From a virus: DNA of 64,000 bases. The notes beneath the pieces were generated by a model. That model was not told the origin of the DNA and searched no databases. It saw only the letters and a list, made by a program, of their open reading frames with translations. The stretch spans positions 1 to 64,000 of IMG/VR virus record IMGVR_UViG_3300009285_002995; one strand, 5' to 3'. Of the stretch, positions 16,090 through 24,145 are shown one piece after another; position 1 is the stretch's first letter, and every line of letters starts with the position of its first letter. The position numbers were made by a program, and so were the translations under genes.

Positions 16090-16479
16090 ATGCCTAATAA
16101 AAATAAGATAAAAGGAAGTAAATTTGAACTTGACATTGTAAAATACGCCCAACAGTTTGGTTTTGAAGCGAAACGTGTCCCTTTATCGGGTGCGTTGCCA
16201 GACCTTCCTGAGGACGTTGTTATAGATGGAGGGTTATACCAATGCAAAAAGAAGAAAAAACTTCCACTGTGGCTGGAATATCCAAAAGCAGTGGGGGTTA
16301 TTATGGCGCAGGACTATGGGCAACCAATGATACTATTGCCACTGGCTACATACCTTGGACTATTAAAAGAGTTAAAAGAGGCACAGAATGGCGCTGTTGA
16401 AAATACAAAACTCACAGATACCATGCGAAGAGAATACACACCTATTGTTACAGAGCCTAGCAAAAGTCCACTTGATTGA
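16090..16479 (+). CDS. Holliday-junction-resolvase-like endonuclease (Hjc/PDDEXK type)
   Basis: 129 residues. KGSKFELDIVKYAQ (Glu near residue 13), GALPDLPEDVVIDG and YQCKKKK follow the E...D...QxK layout of archaeal-type resolvases and related small PDDEXK nucleases, where Asp in PED and the Gln-Lys pair bind metal. It probably resolves branched recombination or replication intermediates. It follows the recombinase and precedes the SbcC/SbcD genes. Substrate not proven. Confidence 0.75.
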   Translation: MPNKNKIKGSKFELDIVKYAQQFGFEAKRVPLSGALPDLPEDVVIDGGLYQCKKKKKLPLWLEYPKAVGVIMAQDYGQPMILLPLATYLGLLKELKEAQNGAVENTKLTDTMRREYTPIVTEPSKSPLD

Positions 16480-16636
16480 AGAGGAGTTTACACTAATTGA
16501 ATACAATGATTTTCTTCGTCTAATGTTTTTAGATGCTGAGTTTATTAGCGGGACATATCAACAATACAAAATAGTAGAAGCAATTTGTGGTTGTTTGGGA
16601 CATACAAATGGACTTTTTAACAGAAATAATCATTAA
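16388..16636 (+). CDS. Small overlapping hypothetical protein
   Basis: An 82-codon frame starting inside the resolvase gene (AAGAGG precedes ATG 16388) and ending 29 bases into the SbcC-like gene. Only about 100 bases are free of other genes. The C-terminal 55 residues (IEEEFTLIEYNDFLRLMFLD...) look protein-like, so a shorter product starting at a TTG near 16474 is equally possible. Low support. Confidence 0.35.
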   Translation: MALLKIQNSQIPCEENTHLLLQSLAKVHLIEEEFTLIEYNDFLRLMFLDAEFISGTYQQYKIVEAICGCLGHTNGLFNRNNH

Positions 16637-17675
16637 AAACTTCCAGAGCCATAAGCATACTGTATTACCCCTTACCAGTGGCTTTAATGTTATTAGGGGG
16701 CAAACTCGCAGCGGTAAAACGGCAATTATAAGGGCTTTAAACTGGCTGTTAAATAACCGCCCACAGGGTTTTAAGTTCAAAAGCACTTTTGCTACCCCAG
16801 CGCAACAAACAAGGGTTGTGATAAAAACCGACAGCGGCAGTGTAATTGAACGCATACGTGATGAAAATGCAAATTGTTACCTGTTGGCGGGCAAAAAGTT
16901 TGAAGCATTAAAAGGTGATGTACCAAAAGCAATCATTGATGAACTAAACATAACAGATATTAATTTTCAAACCCAGCACGAAGGTTTCTTTTTATTGCAA
17001 GATAGTGCTGGGGACGTTGCCCGTAAATTCTCCAAGCTTGTTAACTTAGACATAATTGACAAGTGTATAAAATGTGTTAACAAGATCATAAATGATTATG
17101 ACTCAAAAAAGCAGGTAGCCGAGGAATATATTGAGAAAAGTAAAGACCTGCTTGCCCCATATGCGTCTATAGACGAGCAAGAGAAAGAATTGACAGCGTT
17201 AGAGGTGCAACAGGCAGAATACCAAAACTTAAAAGCCGAATTTGAGCAGTTACAAACCCTGTGTTTAAATGCCACCACGCAGCGAGAAAGGGTTGAATTT
17301 TGGTCGCAATGGCTAAAGTGCGAGCAATCATACCTCTCACTTAATTCTGATATTCAAGAGTATAACAAACAGGCCCAAGATTATAAAAATGGGGTAGAGT
17401 TCTACAACCTTTGCTGCACACAAAAACAAAAGGTAGAGGCTTATACAGATTGGTTAAGTGTTGAAGGACCTCACTCTATAATTGAAAAAGATATAGAGCA
17501 ATATAAAAAACTCTCTGTAGAAGCAGTAGATTTAAAAAGAAGTATTGACAGTGTAATTCTCAGCCAAAACCTCCTTAACAAAATAGAAAAAGAACTTCAA
17601 AGAGACATTGAAATGTTGCAGAAATCTTTTCCTGCAACATGCCCTTTGTGTGGACAGCCCGTGGGTGAAAACTGA
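16608..17675 (+). CDS. SbcC/Rad50 N-terminal half ending in the zinc hook
   Basis: 355 residues from ATG 16608 (frame open from GTG 16587). IIIKNFQSHKHTVL and Walker A GQTRSGKTAII (about 31) give the ATPase lobe; residues about 140-340 are coiled coil; the end is CPLCGQP (about 344), the CxxC zinc hook. The protein stops six residues later, where a normal SbcC would fold back, so the second arm and ATPase lobe are missing here. They are probably supplied by the genes at 19494 and 19729. With the SbcD-like nuclease it would form a DNA-end-processing complex. Confidence 0.82.
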   Translation: MDFLTEIIIKNFQSHKHTVLPLTSGFNVIRGQTRSGKTAIIRALNWLLNNRPQGFKFKSTFATPAQQTRVVIKTDSGSVIERIRDENANCYLLAGKKFEALKGDVPKAIIDELNITDINFQTQHEGFFLLQDSAGDVARKFSKLVNLDIIDKCIKCVNKIINDYDSKKQVAEEYIEKSKDLLAPYASIDEQEKELTALEVQQAEYQNLKAEFEQLQTLCLNATTQRERVEFWSQWLKCEQSYLSLNSDIQEYNKQAQDYKNGVEFYNLCCTQKQKVEAYTDWLSVEGPHSIIEKDIEQYKKLSVEAVDLKRSIDSVILSQNLLNKIEKELQRDIEMLQKSFPATCPLCGQPVGEN

Positions 17676-17747
17676 TGCTAGATATTAACGCCACCTAAAG
17701 GTCACGTCGACGTTTAGCCTCTTGTTTTGTACAAACACCCACGGGCT
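17656..17747 (+). repeat. Long-stem RNA structure at the end of the SbcC half
   Basis: AGCCCGTGGGTG (17656-17667), inside the last codons of the SbcC half, pairs 12/12 with CACCCACGGGCT (17736-17747). The enclosed 68 bases hold ACCT-AA-AGGT and the palindrome ACGTCGACGT, so a branched fold is likely. It is not followed by a strong T run. It spans the stop codon and the leader of the next gene. Confidence 0.55.
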
Positions 17748-17765
17748 ATCTTTTAAAGGTACTAA

Positions 17766-17942
17766 ATGAGTACAGACCACAAAAACAAATCAATAGTAAG
17801 CGACATGGTTAACTCCAAAGGAGAAGTTGTAAGTTTTACATTAACCGAGCGTGATGGGAAATTGATATTACAGACAAGCAATGGGCATTTAGAGATAGTG
17901 CCAGTAAACACCAACGAACTGTGGATTGAGATAAAGAAATGA
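17766..17942 (+). CDS. Small beta-rich hypothetical protein
   Basis: 58 codons, ATG behind AAAGGT. The sequence (SDMVNSKGEVVSFTLTERDG, LILQTSNGHLEIVP) looks like a small all-beta domain. It overlaps the next start by four bases within the SbcC/SbcD operon. No family recognised. Confidence 0.6.
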   Translation: MSTDHKNKSIVSDMVNSKGEVVSFTLTERDGKLILQTSNGHLEIVPVNTNELWIEIKK

Positions 17943-18112
17943 AAAAATGCCCTGTTTGTAAGCGTACAATCAACGGGAGGAAAAAGTTATGCCACAAATG
18001 CGCACACGAGGGTGGCCTTAGCTATCGCCTTAGCTATCAGAGAACATACCATATATGGAAAAAGGTTGTATACAGATGGTTAGCACAATGGTTTATGGAG
18101 GGTAAAATATGA
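17939..18112 (+). CDS. Small zinc-ribbon protein
   Basis: 57 codons. KCPVCKRT and LCHKCAH form a CxxC...CxxC zinc ribbon in the first 22 residues, followed by an aromatic, basic helix. Both ends overlap neighbours by ATGA, so it is translated as part of the operon. It directly precedes the SbcD-like nuclease. Function unknown. Confidence 0.65.
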   Translation: MKKCPVCKRTINGRKKLCHKCAHEGGLSYRLSYQRTYHIWKKVVYRWLAQWFMEGKI

Positions 18113-19074
18113 AAGTATTAGCATTGCCTGATTTGCATATTGATGAAAAGAGACCACAGTGCAGGACAGATGAAGATTACTTTGCTACGTGTCTTAGCAA
18201 GATTAAGTTTTGTGTCGAACAAGCAATTACAAATAAAGTAGATGTTGTATTACAACCTGGAGATTTTTGGAACCGCCCACGAATCAGCTATAACGCCTAT
18301 GCACAAATAGCTAACCTGTTGACTATCCTTCAAACCTGTAAAATACAAGTATATTGTGTGTATGGGCAGCATGATCTTGATTTTAGAGACAAAAACAACA
18401 CTATGATGAATAGCCTTCAAAAGAGCGGGCTTGTATATATTGCTGGAGAAGGGCAGAGGATTTTTATTAACGACAAAGACTCTCCCGGTAAAGGCGTATA
18501 CATTTACGGTTGCAGTTATGATAGTCCTGTGCCGACTGTACAAGAGCGTGACTGCCCTTCCATACTAATGTATCACGGGATGGTGTTAAAGGACGAGAAT
18601 AGTAAGTTGTGGGCTGAACAGACTGGGTATAAAACCATAAAAGATTTTCTCGAATGGGACTTGGTGATTAGTGGAGACAACCATACAAGCTTTAATATTG
18701 ATTGTAGCAGTGGGCATAGCACCACAGGTATTGCAAAGGTAATTAATTGCGGCTGTATGATGCGCAATACAATTGATATGTTTGACTATAATCCAGTTAT
18801 ATCATTTATTGAAATTACCAGCAACAATATTTTATCAATGCCAATAGCAGTACCAGTACAGGCGGCAGAAAAATGCTTTTGTAATGTTGAGGCGATAAAA
18901 AAGAAAGACGAACAAGATGAGAAAATAAAAGAATTTATTAAATCACTGTCTGGCGACATAACTATTAATGATATAGACTTTGTAAAAAACCTGACAGAGT
19001 TTATAAAGACGAATGAAATAACAACCGAGGTTCAAACAGCAATTCAAACAGTGTTAAAAAATGCTGGAAAGTGA
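18109..19074 (+). CDS. sbcD: SbcD/Mre11-like nuclease
   Basis: 321 residues, a calcineurin-type metallophosphoesterase. Metal-binding motifs in order: LPDLHID (Asp8, His10), QPGDFW (about 50), YGQHD (about 85), MYHGM (about 155) and SGDNHT (about 186). These match Mre11/SbcD motifs I-V. It should be a Mn-dependent nuclease working with the split SbcC ATPase on DNA ends. The C-terminal third (about 260-321) is a helical capping or SbcC-binding segment. Confidence 0.85.
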   Translation: MKVLALPDLHIDEKRPQCRTDEDYFATCLSKIKFCVEQAITNKVDVVLQPGDFWNRPRISYNAYAQIANLLTILQTCKIQVYCVYGQHDLDFRDKNNTMMNSLQKSGLVYIAGEGQRIFINDKDSPGKGVYIYGCSYDSPVPTVQERDCPSILMYHGMVLKDENSKLWAEQTGYKTIKDFLEWDLVISGDNHTSFNIDCSSGHSTTGIAKVINCGCMMRNTIDMFDYNPVISFIEITSNNILSMPIAVPVQAAEKCFCNVEAIKKKDEQDEKIKEFIKSLSGDITINDIDFVKNLTEFIKTNEITTEVQTAIQTVLKNAGK

Positions 19075-19504
19075 CATAATTGATCTGTTAAAGGCAATTA
19101 AATTGACATTAAATCTAAAAGACATTAAACATTTAGATGCACGATTAGATTGTCTTTTAGACCCAAGTCAAATAATAGAACATGAATGGAGGTATAGTGC
19201 AAATCGTGACGACTATCGAGAATTCTATATAATTTTTTACGACTATACAAAAAATGAAGTGCTTAAATTGATAAGTGGTTTTCCTCTTGTAGATGAGCTT
19301 GAAATTATAACAAAAAAGGGAATGCAAACGATTTTCTCTATTAACGAATTATCTCAAAGTATATTCAACCTTGAGGGCGGTATGTTGGCAACGGTTGGCA
19401 TATCAGACAGTTATAAATTAACACGCATTATTACAGAGTATATTACAAACGCATTACAAGAAAGAAATAACAAAATTGCAATAGGAGAGATATATGCTCG
19501 ATGA
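19061..19504 (+). CDS. Hypothetical protein within the SbcCD operon
   Basis: 147 residues, ATG overlapping the nuclease stop by 14 bases, ATG-TAG overlap with the next gene. Mixed alpha/beta with an IIDLLKAIKLTLN helix and a central aromatic strand pair (YREFYIIFYDYTKNEV). No family recognised; its position suggests a link to DNA-end processing. Confidence 0.6.
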   Translation: MLESDIIDLLKAIKLTLNLKDIKHLDARLDCLLDPSQIIEHEWRYSANRDDYREFYIIFYDYTKNEVLKLISGFPLVDELEIITKKGMQTIFSINELSQSIFNLEGGMLATVGISDSYKLTRIITEYITNALQERNNKIAIGEIYAR

Positions 19505-19739
19505 AAAGATTATAAAAGACTTGACAACATTGAAGCAAAAAATTGACAACGGAAAAAGTGAGCGGGACAAAACAAAAGGTGCATTAGAGGAAAACCTTAA
19601 AAGGCTACAGCAAATGTTTGGTGTTGAAGCTATTGAGGAAGCCGAGAAGCAACTAGAGAAACGCAAAGAAGCGTTGCAAAAACTCGAGGAGAAGATTAAT
19701 AAAGGTTACGAAACGCTGAAAGGTAAATATGAGTGGTGA
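19494..19739 (+). CDS. Coiled-coil protein, possible SbcC arm
   Basis: 81 residues, almost entirely charged heptad-like sequence (EENLKRLQQMFGVEAIEEAE; KEALQKLEEKINKG). It overlaps both neighbours and lies just before the C-terminal ATPase lobe of the split SbcC. It could be the returning coiled-coil arm expressed as a separate chain, or an unrelated coiled-coil adaptor. Confidence 0.6.
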   Translation: MLDEKIIKDLTTLKQKIDNGKSERDKTKGALEENLKRLQQMFGVEAIEEAEKQLEKRKEALQKLEEKINKGYETLKGKYEW

Positions 19740-20325
19740 TTTTCAAACCCTGCGTAGCAAATTAAACGAGCGCAAAGCGGCAAGAGATGTTATCCTTGGC
19801 ACTGTTCAGTACAACAAACAACAGCTAAAAGAGATAGGGGCTGCTGTAGATACGTACCTACAGGCACGTACAGTTATACAAACAGTGGGCGAGCGCACAC
19901 AGCAAAACTTGGAGCACGAGCTGGAAAGCATTGGACAACTGGCATTAAACAGTATATTAGATGACCCGCCAGTGTTCAAGGTTAAATTCGTACAAAGAAG
20001 GAATCAAACAGAGTGTGACATAACACTTGACGGACAAGCACCGCTGGATGGTGATGCAGGTGGGGCATTGGATATAATAAGCTTTGCCCTGCGCATATCC
20101 TTTTGGTGTATTAACAAAAGTAGACATGTCTTTATCTTAGATGAACCATTTCGCAACCTATCACCAGATTTACATAATAAAGCAGGGGAACTATTGAAAC
20201 AATTGTCTAAAGAGCTGGGGTTGCAATTTATTATAATTAGTCACTCAGTTGATATTAATGAGAATGCAGATAGGGTATTCTCAGTACGTAAGACCAACGG
20301 AGTATCATTAGTAACTAAACTTTAA
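19729..20325 (+). CDS. SbcC/Rad50 C-terminal ATPase half
   Basis: 198 residues. An N-terminal coiled coil (about 1-70) leads into DGDAGGALDIISFALRISF (signature-motif region, about 105-123), Walker B VFILDEPFRNL (about 134-144) and an ISHSVDI H-loop (about 170). There is no Walker A, so it is the C-terminal lobe of an SbcC/Rad50 ATPase and needs the Walker A half at 16608. The canonical LSGGE signature is replaced by DAGGA. Confidence 0.8.
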   Translation: MSGDFQTLRSKLNERKAARDVILGTVQYNKQQLKEIGAAVDTYLQARTVIQTVGERTQQNLEHELESIGQLALNSILDDPPVFKVKFVQRRNQTECDITLDGQAPLDGDAGGALDIISFALRISFWCINKSRHVFILDEPFRNLSPDLHNKAGELLKQLSKELGLQFIIISHSVDINENADRVFSVRKTNGVSLVTKL

Positions 20326-20392
20326 CGAAATTTACGATACGTAAAGGAGGTGATGTAGCACTTAGTATCATAACTAACATAGGAGGACACGG

Positions 20393-20791
20393 ATGAGGAA
20401 AATACTCATCGTCGCCCTAATATGCTTGGCTATGACCAGTCAAGTTCAGGGAAAAGAGATAAACATAAAATGTAGAGTAACAAAATACACAAAAAAAGAG
20501 TGCCCTAACAAATACACGGCCTCGGGTAAAATACCAAGAGAAGGGTTTGTTGCATTAAGCAGAGACTTATTAACAGAATATAAAATTCCTTGGGAGGCAG
20601 AACTTGAAATTAAGGGGCTATTTAAACAGAAGACAAGGTTTTCAGTCGAGGACTCAACAGGCGATAAGATCAAGAAGAAGGATGGCACGTTTTTTTACAT
20701 TAGAAGAACAGTCGACTTCTTCGAAGAACACTACAAAGACAGAAGACTCAGTGGTGAATACTGGGTCACAATCAGATGGAGGACAAAATAA
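20393..20791 (+). CDS. Secreted protein with 3D/double-psi barrel-like domain
   Basis: 132 residues. Signal peptide MRKILIVALICLAMTSQVQG, then KYTASGKIPREGFVALSRDLL and FSVEDSTGDKIKKKDG. The conserved TASG, the A-LSRDLL block and the aspartate in VEDSTG resemble the 3D domain of bacterial cell-wall-active proteins. It may act on peptidoglycan in the periplasm. It is unusual inside an early DNA-metabolism operon. ATG follows ATAGGAGGAC. Confidence 0.65.
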   Translation: MRKILIVALICLAMTSQVQGKEINIKCRVTKYTKKECPNKYTASGKIPREGFVALSRDLLTEYKIPWEAELEIKGLFKQKTRFSVEDSTGDKIKKKDGTFFYIRRTVDFFEEHYKDRRLSGEYWVTIRWRTK

Positions 20792-20813
20792 TGATAATTA
20801 ATGGAGGTTAGAA

Positions 20814-21137
20814 ATGACTGGTAAAGAAATGGATGACTTTTTAGAAGCACACCAAGAAATAAGATGGGCAATAGAAGACGACAAAAAGGCCATTCGTTTT
20901 CGCAATGTTAACCTTCAGTGGTACAAAGAGGATGAAAACGCCGTAACAAGGATTACAATGGTTAAGCTTGATCAGCTTACCACAAACGAATTGTTGATGG
21001 CAATAAATAAAGGTTTAGACGTTGAACAAATAACACGAGTAACTGGGTACTTTGGCAAGGTAAAATCATTTAATCCGGGGAAGATTGGGGAACTTGTAGA
21101 CAGAAAAACCCAAATACGTGAGAACAGAAGCTTTTAA
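20814..21137 (+). CDS. Hypothetical protein
   Basis: 107 residues, ATG behind TGGAGG. Charged and helical at the N-terminus (GKEMDDFLEAHQEIRWAIED), with LDQLTTNELLMAINKGLDVEQ later. No motif recognised. The end overlaps the next frame by 20 bases. Confidence 0.6.
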   Translation: MTGKEMDDFLEAHQEIRWAIEDDKKAIRFRNVNLQWYKEDENAVTRITMVKLDQLTTNELLMAINKGLDVEQITRVTGYFGKVKSFNPGKIGELVDRKTQIRENRSF

Positions 21138-21321
21138 ACACAAAAGATGGACTTGTATGCAATGGATTTGCTGCAACAACGTGTGGCAATTATTAATCTC
21201 TATCAGCTATTCAAACAGGGCATTTTGGAAACCAATTTGCCCTGTTTGTGGTCGCAAAGGAGAAAGTTATGATGAAACTTTACGTAAAGCATCATCCAAA
21301 AATACGTTGAATTGTGTGTGA
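21118..21321 (+). CDS. Cysteine-rich small protein
   Basis: A 67-codon frame starting GTG 21118 inside the previous gene. CMQWICC and CPVCGRKGE are consistent with a zinc ribbon, and CPVCG is unlikely by chance. The start is uncertain because no good Shine-Dalgarno is present. It overlaps the next start by eight bases. Confidence 0.45.
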   Translation: MRTEAFKHKRWTCMQWICCNNVWQLLISISYSNRAFWKPICPVCGRKGESYDETLRKASSKNTLNCV

Positions 21322-21550
21322 CGAGGCAGTTAGCATCGTAAAAGGCAAAGACATTGATTGTAGTATTGTGGCTGTGGATTCTACAATTTTTAGCGAACAG
21401 GTCGACGCTCTTGTAGATATTTGTTACTATGGGTTAACAAGTAAAGGTTTAGAAATTGAAGTGCCTATACTTGTGGTTGAAGATGATGAAACAGAGAGGT
21501 TTGAGATAAAAACTGGGGAAGATGTTATTTTAGCATTAAAAAGTGCGTAA
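21314..21550 (+). CDS. Small acidic hypothetical protein
   Basis: 78 residues from GTG 21314, acidic, mixed alpha/beta (VAVDSTIFSEQVDALVDICY; VPILVVEDDETERFEI). It ends just before promoter box P3, closing the recombination/replication block. No family recognised. Confidence 0.5.
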   Translation: MCDEAVSIVKGKDIDCSIVAVDSTIFSEQVDALVDICYYGLTSKGLEIEVPILVVEDDETERFEIKTGEDVILALKSA

Positions 21551-21584
21551 ATTTTGTCATTTTACATATAATCCAGTGTATAAT
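21551..21584 (+). promoter_or_regulatory. Promoter box P3 (shared motif)
   Basis: ATCCAGTGTATAAT (21571-21584) with TTTT and CA at the same upstream positions as P1 and P2; TTGTCA overlaps the upstream part. It opens the accessory cluster that runs to 27.7 kb. The roughly 100 bases between it and the ATG at 21686 hold nothing else I can name. Confidence 0.7.
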
Positions 21585-21685
21585 GCTATATAGCTGGGTA
21601 AGTAAGCACTTATAAAAAATTAAGAGCAAAAACGTCTGGCGCTGCTGGACAACAGAAGTAACAATAGCAGAATGGGAGTGAAAAT

Positions 21686-21805
21686 ATGTCAGTTTCTATA
21701 CCTGAAATATTACGAAGAATTGAGTATTTGGAAGACAGAGTAGAAAAACTGGAAAAAAGACTTGAGGAATTAATTGAAAAAATAGTCAATTTAAGGCATA
21801 AATAA
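21686..21805 (+). CDS. Tiny coiled-coil protein
   Basis: 39 codons, ATG behind GGGAGTG. Nearly all residues form a leucine/isoleucine heptad pattern (RRIEYLEDRVEKLEKRLEEL), so the product is probably a short dimeric coiled coil. First gene after promoter P3. Confidence 0.6.
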   Translation: MSVSIPEILRRIEYLEDRVEKLEKRLEELIEKIVNLRHK

Positions 21806-21830
21806 AATAATAATATAGTGGGAGGAAAAT

Positions 21831-22616
21831 ATGATAACAAAACTACAGGCACTATTGGAGTCAATGGTTTTATGGGAGGATATGGCAGAAACTGGGAAGG
21901 CTAACAAAAAAGACAGTAAGGTGTGGGACATAAATGGTGGAACCATACCTAGCCGTAGCAATGATTGTCCCTGCTGTGAGTATGTAATACAACAGGAAGG
22001 GGACGTTGAAGATGAGATGTGCAAGAAAAGCTGCCCTGCTTACGCAATATGGGGAAATCAAAGATGTGATGCGCGTTCTTCTATTTACCGGAAATGGCGA
22101 GAAGCAAATACCTCTGAGGAAAGAAAGTTATACGCAAGCGAGATTGCACAAGGGTTTCGTAGGTTATATGAAGAAGAATTGTCGTACATCAAACAAAAGG
22201 AGAAAAAGGACATGAACAGACCATTTGAAGTAGGCGAACCGGTTTATGATGATGTGTTTATGGAGTGGGGGGAAGTGGACACGATTACACCAGGGTTGTC
22301 TTTCCCGGTAAGAATGAAGGCTCTCTCAAATGAAGTAAGACGTACATATACAGAGGATGGCCGGTATTTACTTTCTGACAACCGACCCCAACTTCACCAC
22401 GCTGACGAGATAGTGAATAATAGGTTGGTGATAGAAGTCCTGCCACCCCCGAAGAAGAAGGTCAAGAAGTTGGTATGGCTGAATTTCTATAAATTTAGAC
22501 TACACAAATCGGTGGATGGCCCCTTTGACACCGAAGGAGAAGCAGGGGAAAATATAAGCTCTGCGAAAAATTATACTGGCACCTTCCCTGCGGAAATTGA
22601 GGAGACAGAGGAATGA
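21831..22616 (+). CDS. Hypothetical protein with N-terminal cysteine cluster
   Basis: 261 residues, ATG behind GGGAGG. The N-terminal half carries CPCCEYV and CKKSCPAY plus RC, consistent with one or two metal sites. The second half (from about residue 128) starts with a small beta domain (FEVGEPVYDDVFMEWGEVDT) and may be a fused accessory domain. Function unknown. Confidence 0.65.
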   Translation: MITKLQALLESMVLWEDMAETGKANKKDSKVWDINGGTIPSRSNDCPCCEYVIQQEGDVEDEMCKKSCPAYAIWGNQRCDARSSIYRKWREANTSEERKLYASEIAQGFRRLYEEELSYIKQKEKKDMNRPFEVGEPVYDDVFMEWGEVDTITPGLSFPVRMKALSNEVRRTYTEDGRYLLSDNRPQLHHADEIVNNRLVIEVLPPPKKKVKKLVWLNFYKFRLHKSVDGPFDTEGEAGENISSAKNYTGTFPAEIEETEE

Positions 22617-22978
22617 CACAATTAATAGCCGACTTCAAAAAGTGGCTCACAGGCGAGCTTGGTGAGTGCTCACATGAATTTAGACCACACGCTTATGCAA
22701 AATCAATAAAAGTTTGCATTGCTTGTGGTAAGAGCTTTAATGCCCTTGTTAATCCACAAGAAGGAAACCGCACCTTCACCACATGGCAGGACTTCGGGGA
22801 TGTGCTAATAGCAGCGCAGAAGAAGAAATGGTGGGGGAGTTTTGTAAGAACGCTATGGAATGACGGGGATTATGGGATTTTATCATGTTCTGGATTATTA
22901 CCTATCTACTACATCAACCCCTCAACCTTCTTCTGCGCCCTGCAAGAGTTTTGGGAGATAAATGTGAAGGAGAAATAG
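22613..22978 (+). CDS. Phage accessory protein with zinc ribbon
   Basis: 121 residues. CSHEFRPH...CIACGKSF forms a metal-binding module, followed by TFTTWQDFGDVLIAAQKKKW and NPSTFFCALQEFWE. That arrangement recalls small phage accessory proteins of the ABA-sandwich kind. Starts by ATG overlap with the preceding stop. Function unknown. Confidence 0.6.
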   Translation: MTQLIADFKKWLTGELGECSHEFRPHAYAKSIKVCIACGKSFNALVNPQEGNRTFTTWQDFGDVLIAAQKKKWWGSFVRTLWNDGDYGILSCSGLLPIYYINPSTFFCALQEFWEINVKEK

Positions 22979-22979
22979 T

Positions 22980-23216
22980 ATGCCAATGGATTTTCCAGAC
23001 TTAAAGAGTTTAAAGGGAGCAGCAAAAGTTCATAAATTTAGAGACATTAACGAAAACGAAACCGAGAAAGAATATCGAGAAGCGTTGGCTAACCATGTGC
23101 TCTCAATAGACAGAATAGAATCAGAAGAAATACGAAATGGAGTCGGTTGGGATAGATTTTCAACGGAACAAAACAAAAATATGTTGAGAAGGTGCGGCCT
23201 TAAAATGGAGGAATAG
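22980..23216 (+). CDS. Hypothetical protein
   Basis: 78 residues, charged and helical (RDINENETEKEYREALANHV), with GVGWDRF in the C-terminal part. Starts one base after the previous stop behind AAGGAG. No family recognised. Confidence 0.6.
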   Translation: MPMDFPDLKSLKGAAKVHKFRDINENETEKEYREALANHVLSIDRIESEEIRNGVGWDRFSTEQNKNMLRRCGLKMEE

Positions 23217-23232
23217 TTATGAAGGATGATAA

Positions 23233-23610
23233 ATGAAAGAAGATTTTCGTTTCATAAGAAAAAGGAAGGGGAATATTCTACATATATATGACCCCATTTT
23301 TAAGATTAACTACTACTATGTGTGTTGCCCGACACATAAGCGATTTCGTGAAATACTAGAAAAGGAAGCAAACATTACTGGACTTGCCGAGAAGAAAGGA
23401 ACTGCGGGAGGGTGTGTAGTCAGTTATGATATTGGTGAGGTTTGTTGTATCTGGACAAACAAGAAGTGTGCTGGCCTTGTGGCACACGAGGTCTTGCACG
23501 CAATAACAATGCTAATTCGAGATGGTCACAAAATAGAGTTCAATGACCATACCGAAGAAATGTACTGCCTTGCGATGGAATATGCTGTCAAGGCGATAAT
23601 GACAAAATAG
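23233..23610 (+). CDS. Putative zinc metallopeptidase
   Basis: 125 residues. GLVAHEVLHAI contains an HExxH site (about residue 83), and NDHTEEMYCLAMEY about 22 residues later supplies a glutamate that could be the third zinc ligand. The same layout occurs in small phage metallopeptidase-like proteins. The target is unknown. ATG follows GAAGGATGAT. Confidence 0.65.
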   Translation: MKEDFRFIRKRKGNILHIYDPIFKINYYYVCCPTHKRFREILEKEANITGLAEKKGTAGGCVVSYDIGEVCCIWTNKKCAGLVAHEVLHAITMLIRDGHKIEFNDHTEEMYCLAMEYAVKAIMTK

Positions 23611-23628
23611 AAGTGTAAAGGGGGAGAA

Positions 23629-23802
23629 ATGAAACTGACCTGTAAACGATGTGGTGGTGTCACAAATTCAGTCTTGTCTGACCATGATTATCATGGCGAG
23701 GAAGCAAATTTCTGTTATCTACGATACGAGAATGGTGAGTGGGTAGATGGGTGTGCAAAGAAAGAAGAAACCGACCCATCTGTTCTAATAATGGTTAAAT
23801 GA
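23629..23802 (+). CDS. Small cysteine-containing protein
   Basis: 57 codons, ATG behind GGGGGAG. CKRCGG at the start and single cysteines in NFCYL and DGCAK suggest a metal-binding ribbon of four cysteines. No function can be given. Confidence 0.6.
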   Translation: MKLTCKRCGGVTNSVLSDHDYHGEEANFCYLRYENGEWVDGCAKKEETDPSVLIMVK

Positions 23803-23817
23803 TTTAGGGGGTGTGAA

Positions 23818-24144
23818 ATGACCAAGACACAGACACAATACATCTATGGATTACTTGGGCGCTGTTACCATGATGAAGCAGATGCTACGCCTTTTAGGGT
23901 TGGTGGTAAGCCAGAGATATGCTTGGAGTGTGGATTTGCCTTATATGAGGCGCATAGATTTAATCAAGAAATAAATGGCAACGACTTCTTTGCGCTGGTG
24001 GGGGTGCTGGATGATATTGCATTGTCGTCCATAGAGGGGAAATTAATTAATGAATACCCGCATCTATTGCTATGGAAGATGCAGCAACCAGACTTCATCG
24101 AGCGTTTCTGCATTGAGGTCTGTAAGATGAAAGGGGTGGAGTGA
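23818..24144 (+). CDS. Hypothetical protein with CLECG motif
   Basis: 108 residues, GTG-rich leader with GGGGGTG before ATG. RCYHDE and EICLECGFALYEAHRF resemble a short zinc module, and NGNDFFALVGVLDDI is the same type of accessory-protein core seen in the gene at 22613. Possibly a distant paralogue of it. Confidence 0.6.
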   Translation: MTKTQTQYIYGLLGRCYHDEADATPFRVGGKPEICLECGFALYEAHRFNQEINGNDFFALVGVLDDIALSSIEGKLINEYPHLLLWKMQQPDFIERFCIEVCKMKGVE

Positions 24145-24145
24145 T

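Noticed and set aside
17668-17720. Hammerhead ribozyme (CTGATG core)
   Set aside because: The core reads CTGATGC, and the GAAA and cleavage-site elements are not in the required order.
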